Of a stretch of DNA of 47,579 nucleotides, positions 22,441 to 31,011 are shown one piece after another (position 1 is the stretch's first letter; each line of letters opens with the position of its first letter). The notes below the pieces were generated by a model. The model searched no databases, was not told the origin of the DNA, and saw only the letters and a list, made by a program, of their open reading frames with translations. The translations under genes and the position numbers were made by a program. The DNA is taken from the NCBI RefSeq assembly GCF_009695775.1, contig NZ_VUNG01000030.1, positions 1-47,579 on the forward strand, in the 5' to 3' direction. Source of the DNA: Hallella mizrahii. GTDB lineage: Bacteria > Bacteroidota > Bacteroidia > Bacteroidales > Bacteroidaceae.

Positions 22441-24879
22441 ATGTCTCGCAATATTCTTCTGATCGTTTTCCTGTCTCTGACGACAGTAGTCCATGCCCAG
22501 TTGTGGCGTAGTGTCAATCCGCTCATCGGCAGCGAGGGTGAGGGCAGAGTGTTTGTGGGTCCTGCTGCTCCTTTTGGAATGGTGAAGCCAGGACCAGACT
22601 GTCTGACGATGCCCAATGCCGGATGGGCGCCACGGCCAGAGATGGTGAAAGGCTTCTCGCAGACTCATGTCAGCGGTACGGGAGGCGGACAGAAATATGG
22701 CAATGTGCTTATCCAGCCTTTCCGTCGGTATGAGTCGATGACGCCGCAACGCGTGCTGCTGCCCGATGGCAAGGTGGGCGTGGTGCCTTGTTTCCTCCAT
22801 CACCGCACCTACGAGAAAGTTACGCTCGGAAAATACAGCTGTCGTTTCGAGGATGGCATCGGCGTGGACATCACCACTTCTGCCCGTTGTGCCCTCTATC
22901 GTTTCCGCCATGCCGACGGACTGCTCGTTGATGCCGCGTCGTTCTTGGGTATGGACACCATTCCCAACAAGCGTGAGACCCAGCAATATGTGGCTTCCAG
23001 CATCAGCGTCAGTGGGCAGAAGGAAGTGAGCGGCTCCACGACGGTGCGCGGCGGATGGAACAATGGCGGTCCCTATACGGTCTTTTTCTGTTTGCAGAGC
23101 AGTGCACCGTTTGTGAAATCACGGCTGTTTGGCGGTCGTGCCGCCTCGGTCTGGTGGGGCGACAGCATCGTGGAGGTGAAGGTCGGCATCTCTTATGTGT
23201 CTGTGGAACAGGCGCGCCGCAATATCGTTGCTCACGATTTCAACACGCAGTTGCGTCAGCTTCGTCAGCAGTGGGACGAGACCTTGGCGCGCGTGCCTTA
23301 TGAAGGGAACAGCCGGGAGCGCCGTATCTTCTATACAGCACTCTATCATACGCTGCTCATGCCGGTGGACAAGACCGGCGAGTGTCCGCGGTGGTCGGGC
23401 ACGCCCTACTATGATGACTTCTATGCCCTGTGGGATACCTACCGCACATCGATGCCCCTGCTCATGGAGTACTACCCCGAACGGGCGACAGACATTGTCC
23501 TTGCGCTCTTGGCCATCTACCGCCATGAGGGTTACATGCCCGACGCGCGCAGCGGCGATTGCAACGGGCGCACGCAGGGAGGCACGCATGCCGACGTGGT
23601 CATCGCTGAGGCCTATTCCCGCGGACTGAAAGGCATTGACTATCGCGAGGCGTTGCCGGCGATGCTCAAGGACGGCGATGTGCCGCCCGCAGACGACGAG
23701 AAGGAAGGGCGCGGCGGACTCCGTGAGTATATCCGGCTGGGCTATGTGCCCTATGGCATACCACGGGCAGGCACCCGCACCGTGGAGTACAGCTACGATG
23801 ACTGGTGCATAGCGCAGGTGGCGAAAGGTCTGGGCAAGCATGCTATCTATAACAGGTATATGCGCCGGTCCCGTTCGTGGCAGAACCTCTGGCGCAAGGA
23901 CTATGAATGGCGGGGTATGAAGGGATTTATCCTGCCGCGGGATGCCAGGGGTCGCTGGCTTGACTCGGTGGAGTGGGGCCGTTCCCGGATCTACCGTCCG
24001 AAGATCGCTTATCGGCCCGACACGAAGGTGGCACCGTGGTATATCCCTTGGTGGGATACGTTTTTCTACGAGGGTCTGTCGGCCGAATACTCGTTGAGTG
24101 TGCCTCACGACGTGCCGACACTCATCCAACTTTGTGGCGGTGACTCCGCCTTCCGGCGCCGTCTGGATACCTTCTTCGATGAGGGACATTACAATGTAGG
24201 CAACGAACCGTCGTTTCTTACACCTTATTTATATAGCTACATCGGCCGCTCCGATCTCAGCAGCCGGCGGGTGGCGGAGATCGTCCACCGTTGCTTCTCC
24301 GACAAGGCCGACGGCCTGCCGGGCAATGACGACAGCGGGGCTATGTCGGCGTGGTTGCTGTGGGCGATGCTCGGCCGCTACCCCGTGGCGGGACAAGGGA
24401 AATACATCACCATCGATCCGGTACGCTTCCCCGAGAAAGCTGCGACTTCGGACAATGCTACTTCCATGGTGCACTTTGTGCTCAACCGCCAGTATCGCAA
24501 CTGGCCGTTGAGCACGCGTTGGCAGGGCGACACACTGGTGGTGACCTGTCACGACTGCACGTATCGCATGCCGCGTCGAGTCGTCGACCATGCCCAAGGT
24601 TTTTGTTGGGAGAGTCCGCAGAAGGCGGGTGCACGGTACGATGCCGAGGGGACCTTTCTTTTCATCTCGCGTGATGCCCTTGACAGCCTGCAGCGTACGG
24701 GCAGTTTTGTCTACGATGGCATCACGTGGCGGCGCGTAGACGGCAACGGACAGCGCATCCATGTGCGTGCCGATGTAGACGGAACTGAAATGTGGATTTC
24801 AACAATAGGGTCGCTTCCTTGGGTGACCAGAATGCAAGGCAACCGTTTAGGCATCGACTGGCAGATGGATGACTGTTGA
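22441..24879 (+). CDS. GH92 alpha-mannosidase, exported
   Basis: GH92 enzymes are calcium-dependent, inverting exo-alpha-mannosidases that trim N-glycans and mannans. The 812-residue protein has a signal peptide ending VVHAQ and starts its mature part with the family opening VNPLIGSEGEGRVFVGPAAP. Later hallmarks are LWDTYRTSMPLLMEYYPE, PDARSGDCNGRTQGGTHADV, VEYSYDDWCIAQVAKGLG, the catalytic-acid region GNEPS (Glu589), and GLPGNDDSGAMSAW with the base and metal-water residues at Asp630-631. Everything needed for activity is present. It has its own promoter and converges with a GNAT gene whose stop lies 17 bases away. Linkage preference (1,2, 1,3, 1,4 or 1,6) is not readable. Confidence 0.93.
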   Translation: MSRNILLIVFLSLTTVVHAQLWRSVNPLIGSEGEGRVFVGPAAPFGMVKPGPDCLTMPNAGWAPRPEMVKGFSQTHVSGTGGGQKYGNVLIQPFRRYESMTPQRVLLPDGKVGVVPCFLHHRTYEKVTLGKYSCRFEDGIGVDITTSARCALYRFRHADGLLVDAASFLGMDTIPNKRETQQYVASSISVSGQKEVSGSTTVRGGWNNGGPYTVFFCLQSSAPFVKSRLFGGRAASVWWGDSIVEVKVGISYVSVEQARRNIVAHDFNTQLRQLRQQWDETLARVPYEGNSRERRIFYTALYHTLLMPVDKTGECPRWSGTPYYDDFYALWDTYRTSMPLLMEYYPERATDIVLALLAIYRHEGYMPDARSGDCNGRTQGGTHADVVIAEAYSRGLKGIDYREALPAMLKDGDVPPADDEKEGRGGLREYIRLGYVPYGIPRAGTRTVEYSYDDWCIAQVAKGLGKHAIYNRYMRRSRSWQNLWRKDYEWRGMKGFILPRDARGRWLDSVEWGRSRIYRPKIAYRPDTKVAPWYIPWWDTFFYEGLSAEYSLSVPHDVPTLIQLCGGDSAFRRRLDTFFDEGHYNVGNEPSFLTPYLYSYIGRSDLSSRRVAEIVHRCFSDKADGLPGNDDSGAMSAWLLWAMLGRYPVAGQGKYITIDPVRFPEKAATSDNATSMVHFVLNRQYRNWPLSTRWQGDTLVVTCHDCTYRMPRRVVDHAQGFCWESPQKAGARYDAEGTFLFISRDALDSLQRTGSFVYDGITWRRVDGNGQRIHVRADVDGTEMWISTIGSLPWVTRMQGNRLGIDWQMDDC

Positions 24880-24896
24880 CAGATGCGGCCGGTCAT

Positions 24897-25397
24897 CTAT
24901 ATCGTTTTCTCCATGATGAAGTCGTTCATGAAGAAACCATGCCCGATGGGAAAGTCACCGCGGCTGGTCACTTTCATGCCTTGGTGTGTATAGAAGTGCT
25001 TGGCGCGGTTGTGACGGTTGACATGCAGAAAGAGCGTGCAAGGCTCCGGATGCTGCTCCTTGATGAAGTCAATGGCGGTATTGAACAACTTTGTGCCCAG
25101 ATGTTGGCTCTGATAGACCGGGAGAATGTACATCTTTTGCAGTTCGTATCGGTCTGCTTCTGTTGGTTGTACCGATGCATATCCTGCCGGCTTGTCGTCA
25201 ACGAAGAGCAGCAGATAGGTATGATGCTCGACAGTCATCTGCCGACGGATCGATGCTTCGGAGTACATCATGTTCATCATATACTCGCATTGTTCCCGTG
25301 TGATAATGGTCTGGTAGGTATCGGGGAATACTTTCTCCGCCATAGCCCTGATGATAGGAATGTCGTTGAGGGTTGCTTTTCTGATAGTTGTAGTCAT
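24897..25397 (-). CDS. GNAT-family N-acetyltransferase
   Basis: GNAT enzymes transfer an acetyl group from acetyl-CoA to amines or protein N-termini. The 166-residue protein covers the full fold: IRKATLNDIPIIRAMAEKVFP at the N-terminus, the AGYASVQP strand, and motif A in LQKMYILPVYQSQHLGTKLF, where QSQHLGTKL binds the pyrophosphate of CoA. The closing HVNRHNRAKHFYTHQGMK is motif B. It lies 31 bases downstream of the small last gene of the DUF3990-type cassette, on the same strand, so it may share that transcript. Some toxin-antitoxin toxins are GNATs, but no DUF1778-like partner is present, so a metabolic role is as likely. The substrate is unknown. Confidence 0.85.
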   Translation of the reverse strand: MTTTIRKATLNDIPIIRAMAEKVFPDTYQTIITREQCEYMMNMMYSEASIRRQMTVEHHTYLLLFVDDKPAGYASVQPTEADRYELQKMYILPVYQSQHLGTKLFNTAIDFIKEQHPEPCTLFLHVNRHNRAKHFYTHQGMKVTSRGDFPIGHGFFMNDFIMEKTI

Positions 25398-25428
25398 GTT
25401 GATAGGTTTATGTTGGTCAAATCTTTAT

Positions 25429-25659
25429 TCAGTGTTGTCTTGCTGATTCTTTTACGATATCATAGTAAAGATCCACCGGACTTTCATGCCACATCTTTGT
25501 GCTCTCCTGTGAAAGCTTTTTATAGGTGGAAGAAGCATAGACTTTTTTTATAGCATCTATGAGACTGATGTTCTCTTTAGTTGTGAGAATATCTGCAATT
25601 CTACTCACTTTTGATGGAATAATTAAGTAGAGATTTTGTTGAGTAATGTCTCCAATCAT
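25429..25659 (-). CDS. Small protein of the DUF3990-type cassette
   Basis: This 76-residue protein has a pattern often found next to DUF3990 genes: a helix with ALXXXXNISLIDAIKKVYAS-like spacing, then SSTYKKLSQESTKMWHESP and a closing VDLYYDIVKE. Function is unknown. Its ATG overlaps the DUF3990-like stop as ATGA (25656-25659), so the two are translationally coupled and their products should be made in fixed ratio. An antitoxin or accessory subunit is plausible. The gene is AT-rich relative to the GH92 genes on both sides. Confidence 0.75.
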   Translation of the reverse strand: MIGDITQQNLYLIIPSKVSRIADILTTKENISLIDAIKKVYASSTYKKLSQESTKMWHESPVDLYYDIVKESARQH

Positions 25660-26150
25660 AATGTTACCTCCTTTATTTCTTTAAATTTAAGATAGTCCAG
25701 TGAGCGTTCTGTATGAAAAAGATATTGATCTACGAGTTGATAAGTGCGTAGCTCTTCTATTAAGGTTTTCTTACTTATGACGTTTCCTTCAAAGAGAGCA
25801 AATGCGGCATAAACGTGATCATTGGCTACAGGACCGTACACAATGTCGTAGTTATGACTAAAATCCGGCAAAGTGCGGTTTTGCATAACGAAATCCACCC
25901 ATTCCTCTGTAGGCTTTTCAAAGATAAGTGATTTCAGCTGGATAAGGGCTGTATCGTTGAAATCATAGACGTTTACATATCCTTTTGCTATCTTACTTTC
26001 CCGCATGCGTCGTTGTACCCACCTTTCTGCTTGCCAATATGCAGTGGTGGTGTAGAAACCAGTTCCATAGTCCAACCGGCGATTGGGCTCTCTTATTTCT
26101 GGTTGCGTGACAACTTCCAGACTCCCATGATAGACATTAATGATTGCCAT
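25656..26150 (-). CDS. DUF3990-like protein, ADP-ribosyltransferase-fold toxin candidate
   Basis: The 164-residue protein opens with NVYHGSLEVV and DYGTGFYTTTAYWQAERWVQ. The YHGS and DYGxGFYTT elements with the QAxxW helix match what I recall of DUF3990, a family with resemblance to ADP-ribosyltransferases, where the His would contact NAD. The central NYDIVYGPVANDHVYAAF is also family-like. The ATG at 26150 is chosen because AGGAGG stands eight bases upstream; the longer frame to 26192 has no such site. The start lies 14 bases inside the preceding small gene and the stop overlaps the next one, a tight three-gene cassette. Toxin activity is inference from genome layout; the target is unknown. 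Confidence 0.75.
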   Translation of the reverse strand: MAIINVYHGSLEVVTQPEIREPNRRLDYGTGFYTTTAYWQAERWVQRRMRESKIAKGYVNVYDFNDTALIQLKSLIFEKPTEEWVDFVMQNRTLPDFSHNYDIVYGPVANDHVYAAFALFEGNVISKKTLIEELRTYQLVDQYLFHTERSLDYLKFKEIKEVTL

Positions 26151-26376
26151 TTGCTGCCTCCTTTCTGTTCTTGATGAACTTATTGATATCACCTAATAAC
26201 CATTGGGCAGATTGGGTGTGAAGTACATCATAGAACTCTTGCAAGTATTCAAAGACGCCATATCGGTTGAACAAATTCATGACTTGTTCACCCTCCATGC
26301 CTTTTTCTGTTTTGTACTGCTCTATACAAAACGAAATAAAGTATGCAATATCTTGTCTTTCCTTTTGTTCCATCAT
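26137..26376 (-). CDS. DUF3791-like small protein, probable partner of the DUF3990-like protein
   Basis: The 79-residue protein contains IAYFISFCIEQYKTEKGMEG, VMNLFNRYGVFEYLQEFYDVLHT and a closing DINKFIKNRK, the pattern I associate with DUF3791, a family encoded beside DUF3990. The open frame starts at 26412, but the promoter -7 element at 26393-26400 overlaps that part, so translation must begin at one of the tandem ATGs (26376 or 26373). As first gene of the cassette it is the likeliest antitoxin or regulator. It contains no obvious DNA-binding helix-turn-helix. Confidence 0.72.
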   Translation of the reverse strand: MMEQKERQDIAYFISFCIEQYKTEKGMEGEQVMNLFNRYGVFEYLQEFYDVLHTQSAQWLLGDINKFIKNRKEAANGNH

Positions 26377-26392
26377 TAAATTCTTAGTCATG

Positions 26393-26423
26393 CAAAGATA
26401 CGCATATTTCATTAAAGTAACAA
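26393..26423 (-). promoter_or_regulatory. Promoter of the DUF3791-DUF3990 cassette (TTG-N20-TATCTTTG)
   Basis: On the minus strand TTG (26421-26423) and TATCTTTG (26393-26400) are 20 bases apart. The position sets the start of the first gene at 26376 or 26373. It is divergent from the phosphatase-GH92 promoter element at 26466. Confidence 0.7.
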
Positions 26424-26465
26424 CAGATAATCGTGCTTTGAGCCTTAAAATAGCGAAAATAATCG

Positions 26466-26473
26466 TAACTTTG
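26466..26473 (+). promoter_or_regulatory. -7 element of the phosphatase-GH92 fusion gene
   Basis: TAACTTTG lies 25 bases before the ATG at 26499. The nearest TTTG (26437-26440) is 25 bases upstream, longer than usual. Confidence 0.55.
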
Positions 26474-26498
26474 TAGGGACTCTAACATTTGACTGAAC

Positions 26499-29400
26499 AT
26501 GAAAGCAAAAACCTCTGCTGTTTGCTGGCCGCAACCCTGGCGCTGGATAGCAATATCGTCTTTACTACTATGCACCATCTTCTTGCATGCTTTGCCGCTT
26601 GCCGCCCAAAAGCGTAGAGCGCTGAGTACTCATATTCAAAAGACTTATCAGCAGATGGGAGGCATCTACTATGCCTATTCCGCACCACCCACCAACTGTT
26701 TCGCTCCTGCGCCGGAGGGCTATCGCCTGGTCTGCCTCAGTCATTATGGGCGCCATGGCTCACGCTGGATGACGAGTGACAAACGCTATGAATGGTTGTG
26801 GCAACAGTTCGAAGACGAGAAGCTGCTGACACGGCGGGGGCGTAGCGTACGCAGTCGGCTGAAAAAGATCTGTGACAATGCACGGGGCAATGGCGGACAG
26901 CTGTCGCCCGTGGGAGTGCGGCAACAGCAGGGACTTGCTGCCCGCATGGTATCCCGTTTTCCGCAGATGTTCGGTTCGGATAGTCACGTAACCGCAAGGT
27001 CGAGTGTGGTGCGCCGTTGCCGTAAGAGCATGGAAGCCTTTGTGGAAGAGATGAAATACCTGCGGTTGGGCGCGAGGATAGACATGCGCACCGACTCGGC
27101 AGACATGCAGTGGATGAGCCACGAGAGTCCCGACGAGATGCTGTTGAAGTTACAGACCGACAAGAGCTGGACGCTGCCCACGCATCGCCTGCTTGCCTCA
27201 CTCTTCCGCCACCCAGAGGCCATCGCCGACACGGCACGTCTCTTCTCTGAACTCTATGCCGTGGCTTCCGACTTGCAGGATGTTGACCTGCCTGGAGTCT
27301 CGCTCTACGACCTTTTCACCCTCGACGAGATGCGTTATTGCTATCAGCGCGCGTGCCGTGAGATGCGCTATGAGAACGGCATCGATCCAGCCAATCACGG
27401 TATCCCGGCACAGTGTGCCGCCAATCTGTGGGGCAATATCGTGCTCTGTGCCGACAGTGTCCTGACATCGGGAAAGCCTGGTGTGACGCTGCGCTTCGGC
27501 CACGACACTGCTCTCTACCGTCTGTTGAGTCTCCTCGGAGCCTCGCCCGTGGTAGACGACAGTCTGAATCTTGCGGAACTGGTACCTATGGCAGCCAACC
27601 TGCAGATGCTTTTCTACCGTAACCGGCAGGACAGCGTGGTGGTGGCTTTCTACCTCAACGAGCGGCCGATAACGCTACACGGTATACATCCTGCCCTTGC
27701 ACAGGACTCTTGTCATGTCTCGTTTTATTCCTGGGCGGCATTGAAGCGTCATTTTCAGCATTTCCTCGACCGCCAGCAATGGATGGATCGCACACGCGCC
27801 ATCAACACGATGGTGGGTACCGACTACGCCACGACAGCTTCTGTCGGACGCTACGGCAAAGGATCGGAAGAGCACGGACAGACCCTTCCCGCAGTGCTCG
27901 TGCCCCATGGCATGAACTTTTGGACACCGCAGACACAAGACACGGAACAGAAGTGCCGCGCGCCTTATTATTATAGAGACTCGCTGTTCCAGGGTTTCCG
28001 CGCCAGTCACTGGCTCGTAGGCGGGTGTACCCAGGACTATGGTTCCTTTACGCTCATGCCGATGACGGGGCGGCTGCGGTTGAAACCCGAAGCGCGCGCC
28101 ACTCCATTCAATCACAACGATGAGTTGAGCCATCCTTATTATTATGGTGTCTATCTGCCTAAGGAGAAGCTGATGACCGAGATGACGGCGACGAGCCGTT
28201 GTGCCATCTTTCGCTTTATGCCCGACGAGGGTGGTGAGATGCATATCGTCGTCCAAGCAAACAACGACTATCGGGAGGGCTTCGTCGCCGTAGATACCGC
28301 CCGTCAGTGCATCTGGGGCTACAACCCCGTGCACCGCATCTATCAGGGCTGGGGCGAACGGGCAGGCTTCAGCGGTTGGTTCGTCGTACAGTTTCAGCGA
28401 CCTTTCCGCCACTGTGGCGTGAAAGACTCCGTGGCCTTCGTCACGCTCGACGTGAAAGGCGGAGAGCAGGTGCTGGTCAAGGCTGCCACGAGTTTCACGG
28501 GCATCGACGGTGCGTGGCGCAACCTGCGTGCCGAGCTCCCAGGCTGTGACTTCCTCGGTACGCGGCTGGCGTTGGACAGTATCTGGCAGGATGAACTGCG
28601 GACCATCGACGTGGAAGACAGCGACAAGGCGAAGGTCAACGCGTTCTATGGCGCGCTCTACCGTACTGCCTTCGAGCCGCACGCTATCAGTGACGTTGAC
28701 GGGCGCTATCCCGCCTTTGCCTCGGGCCAGCCGATGATGCCCGACAGCACGGACAGGGGGCGCAGCCGCTACATGGACTTCTCGATGTGGGACATCTACC
28801 GTGCCGAGTCGCCCTTGCTGTTGCTGACACATCCGCAGATGGCTTCCGACATGATACAAAGTCTCGGAGGTATGTACCGCGAGGGCGGTTGGATGCCGAT
28901 CTTCCCTTGCTGGAACAGTTATACCAGTGCGATGATCGGTGACCATGCCGCCTCGCTCGTGGCCGACGCAGTGGCAAAGGGACTCGACCGTACGCATCCC
29001 TGTGACCTCAAAACCATCTATGCAGGACTGCGCAGGAATGCTTTTGAAAGTCCGAAAAGCGATAAGGACTATGCCAATGGCATGGGACGGCGAGCGCTGA
29101 AGAGCTGGCTGCGCTATGGCTTCATCCCGTTGGAAGACAGTGTGAAGGAGGCTTTCCACACCCAGGAACAGGTGTCGCGAACCTTGGAATATGCCTACGA
29201 CGATTACTGTGTGGCGCAGGTGGCCAAGGCTCTGAACCAGAAAAAAGACTATGAGACTCTGATGCGACGTTCTCGCAACTGGATGAACGTGTTGAATCCA
29301 CGTACGGGTTGGGCAGACGGTCGCCATGCCAATGGCAGCTGGCTGATGAACCGCGATCTGACGAGTCGCCTGCCGTTTATCACAGAGGGAGCTGTCATGC

Positions 29401-29948
29401 ACTATAGTTTCTATGTGCCGCACGACATTCCCGGTTTGATCAGGGCGATGGGCGGACGGCAGGCGTTCATCCAGAAGCTCGACACGCTCTTTGGCTTCCA
29501 TCGTGATGGACGTCGTGACAGTGTCTGCTATTATTGGCATGGCAACGAGCCTTGTCACCACATTGCCTACCTCTATGCCTTGGCGGGTGAGCCGTGGAAG
29601 ACGCAGCGGGTGGTCAGCGATATCCTGCGCACGGAGTATCGCGATGTCCCCGGTGGCTTGTCGGGCAATGACGATGCCGGGCAGATGAGTGCGTGGCAGG
29701 TGTTCTCCATGCTCGGCTTCTATCCTGTCTGTCCCGGCACTGCGGAGTATGTCATTGGCATCCCACAGTTCAGCCATGCGCGCATCGGACGGCTGACGAT
29801 AGAGACGCGGGGTGGTGGCAATGGCAACTGCTATGTTCTGCGCATGACGTGGAACGGAAAACCTTACACCCGCTACACTCTTTCTCACGACATGCTGACC
29901 AATGGTGGACATCTCGTCATAGAGTTAGGGCCTGAGCCACTGAGGTAA
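26499..29948 (+). CDS. Fusion: histidine acid phosphatase domain + GH92 alpha-mannosidase domain
   Basis: This exported protein has 1149 residues, against roughly 750 for a plain GH92. After a signal peptide (1-36) residues 40-425 form a clade-2 histidine phosphatase. The nucleophile motif is YGRHGSRWMT (Arg85, His86, Arg89), followed by LSPVGVRQQQGLAARM, a basic RSSVVRRCRKSM segment and the proton-donor motif RFGHD (His335-Asp336). From about 434 (INTMVGTDYATT) a complete GH92 follows: QDYGSF, LSHPYYYGVYLP, FSMWDIYRAESPLLLL, LEYAYDDYCVAQVAKAL, GNEPCHH (Glu1017) and GLSGNDDAGQMSAW (Asp1058-1059). Both active sites look intact. Such a pair could remove phosphate and then mannose from phosphomannan or mannose-6-phosphate caps; that is inference. 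The open frame is continuous, with no sign of a frameshift. Confidence 0.88.
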   Translation: MKAKTSAVCWPQPWRWIAISSLLLCTIFLHALPLAAQKRRALSTHIQKTYQQMGGIYYAYSAPPTNCFAPAPEGYRLVCLSHYGRHGSRWMTSDKRYEWLWQQFEDEKLLTRRGRSVRSRLKKICDNARGNGGQLSPVGVRQQQGLAARMVSRFPQMFGSDSHVTARSSVVRRCRKSMEAFVEEMKYLRLGARIDMRTDSADMQWMSHESPDEMLLKLQTDKSWTLPTHRLLASLFRHPEAIADTARLFSELYAVASDLQDVDLPGVSLYDLFTLDEMRYCYQRACREMRYENGIDPANHGIPAQCAANLWGNIVLCADSVLTSGKPGVTLRFGHDTALYRLLSLLGASPVVDDSLNLAELVPMAANLQMLFYRNRQDSVVVAFYLNERPITLHGIHPALAQDSCHVSFYSWAALKRHFQHFLDRQQWMDRTRAINTMVGTDYATTASVGRYGKGSEEHGQTLPAVLVPHGMNFWTPQTQDTEQKCRAPYYYRDSLFQGFRASHWLVGGCTQDYGSFTLMPMTGRLRLKPEARATPFNHNDELSHPYYYGVYLPKEKLMTEMTATSRCAIFRFMPDEGGEMHIVVQANNDYREGFVAVDTARQCIWGYNPVHRIYQGWGERAGFSGWFVVQFQRPFRHCGVKDSVAFVTLDVKGGEQVLVKAATSFTGIDGAWRNLRAELPGCDFLGTRLALDSIWQDELRTIDVEDSDKAKVNAFYGALYRTAFEPHAISDVDGRYPAFASGQPMMPDSTDRGRSRYMDFSMWDIYRAESPLLLLTHPQMASDMIQSLGGMYREGGWMPIFPCWNSYTSAMIGDHAASLVADAVAKGLDRTHPCDLKTIYAGLRRNAFESPKSDKDYANGMGRRALKSWLRYGFIPLEDSVKEAFHTQEQVSRTLEYAYDDYCVAQVAKALNQKKDYETLMRRSRNWMNVLNPRTGWADGRHANGSWLMNRDLTSRLPFITEGAVMHYSFYVPHDIPGLIRAMGGRQAFIQKLDTLFGFHRDGRRDSVCYYWHGNEPCHHIAYLYALAGEPWKTQRVVSDILRTEYRDVPGGLSGNDDAGQMSAWQVFSMLGFYPVCPGTAEYVIGIPQFSHARIGRLTIETRGGGNGNCYVLRMTWNGKPYTRYTLSHDMLTNGGHLVIELGPEPLR

Positions 29949-29976
29949 TTCAAAGAAGAGAGGACGCGATTGTATC

Positions 29977-30020
29977 ACCCCTACTTAAGAAGAATGCATC
30001 AATCCTGCTTAAGTGGGGGT
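29977..30020. terminator. Bidirectional terminator between the fusion gene and the Fic gene
   Basis: ACCCCTACTTAAG (29977-29989) pairs with CTTAAGTGGGGGT (30008-30020), 13 bp with one G-U pair and an 18-base loop, between two convergent genes. On the plus strand TAATACTT follows; the T run is weak, and the right arm touches the end of the Fic gene. Confidence 0.55.
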
Positions 30021-30907
30021 TAATACTTGATCCTGAAATAGTCGAGCAACATCTTAAACTTGTCTTGCGCGGCCAGGCAGGTGTCGATCAGATAGCCGCG
30101 GATGTGGGGATATTCGCGCAAGCCTCGGTAATAGAAGAAGCGCAAGTCCTCGTCGATGATGAACGGTATGAGGTTATGTGCCAGGCATTCTTTGAACATG
30201 ATGAGGCGCCCTACACGTCCGTTTCCGTCTTGAAACGGGTGAATAGACTCGAATTGTTGATGGAAAGTGATAATACATTCCTCGTTCTTGTCTTTCACAC
30301 TTCTATACCATTTCAGCAGTTCTTTCATGTCTTCGTTGACTTTTTCGGGTGCTGTAGTCTCGATGCCACCAACTTCGTTGGGCAGGCGTTTATAGTTACC
30401 AACAGCAAACCAGTCTTTTGTGCTGTCCGTCGTTCCTGTTTTAAGGATCCTGTGCAACTCTTTGATGAGGCTTTCGGTCAATGGAGAGGTTGCGTGATCT
30501 ATGATATAGTCTACGCAGCGGAAATGGTTGACGGTCTCGATGATGTCGTCCACTTTTACGGCCGGGCCTTCTTGTGGGGCTATCGTGTGCGTCTCAAAGA
30601 TCATGCGGGTCTGTTCTTTGGTCAGTTTGCTACCCTCAATGTGATTGGAATTGTATGTTAAGTCTACTTGGACTCGATGATAGATTCCACCTTTTATTTT
30701 CCCGTCTTTCTGTTCTTTCAAAGCTTTGAGTAGTGGTGATAGCTTCTTGTTTTGGCTACGGCTGGGCAGCACAGCATCGGCCGGGATGTTCCATGTCTTT
30801 CCAGAGAGGAACGCTCCTGGTATTTTTCCCTGTCTGCAATAGTTCCTGACGGTTCTGTCTGAGATGCCGTTGAGGGATGCGAATTGTGAGGATGTTAATA
30901 TGTTCAT
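30020..30907 (-). CDS. Class II Fic-domain protein with N-terminal helix-turn-helix
   Basis: Fic enzymes usually transfer AMP from ATP to a protein hydroxyl. The catalytic motif HPFQDGNGRVGR (223-234) is complete, with His223 as base. The inhibitory motif (S/T)xxxE(G/N) is SNHIEG at 87-92, upstream of the Fic fold, which defines class II, where Glu91 blocks the ATP gamma-phosphate site. Residues 1-50 form a DNA-binding-like helix-turn-helix (SSQFASLNGISDRTVRNYCRQGKIPG, resembling excisionase/MerR heads). The protein may therefore bind its own promoter, where three TTGCCGATA motifs occur. Length is 295. No separate antitoxin gene is present, as expected when the inhibitory helix is built in. 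The target protein is unknown. Confidence 0.9.
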   Translation of the reverse strand: MNILTSSQFASLNGISDRTVRNYCRQGKIPGAFLSGKTWNIPADAVLPSRSQNKKLSPLLKALKEQKDGKIKGGIYHRVQVDLTYNSNHIEGSKLTKEQTRMIFETHTIAPQEGPAVKVDDIIETVNHFRCVDYIIDHATSPLTESLIKELHRILKTGTTDSTKDWFAVGNYKRLPNEVGGIETTAPEKVNEDMKELLKWYRSVKDKNEECIITFHQQFESIHPFQDGNGRVGRLIMFKECLAHNLIPFIIDEDLRFFYYRGLREYPHIRGYLIDTCLAAQDKFKMLLDYFRIKY

Positions 30908-30913
30908 TTTCCG

Positions 30914-31011
30914 TTATCGGCAAGTTCTGTTGGTTGATATAGTGCAAAGATACGGTTTTTTGCCGATACTGGCAAGTGAATTGGACTTTTGCTTCGCTTT
31001 TTTGCCGATAA
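30914..31011. promoter_or_regulatory. Fic gene promoter with three TTGCCGATA motifs
   Basis: On the minus strand TTG (30973-30975) and TATCTTTG (30945-30952) are 20 bases apart. TTGCCGATA(A) occurs at 30914-30923 on the minus strand, in the leader, and on the plus strand at 30960-30968, between the two promoter elements, and at 31002-31011, upstream. The middle copy continues to form TTGCC-N6-GGCAA (30960-30975). These look like operators for the helix-turn-helix of the Fic protein. The rest of the gap, 31012-31170, shows nothing I can name. Confidence 0.65.

Noticed and set aside
27675..29912. A 745-codon open frame antisense to the phosphatase-GH92 gene
   Set aside because: It mirrors the codon pattern of the sense gene, has low-complexity His/Arg-rich sequence with no domain, and the sense frame carries two complete enzyme domains.
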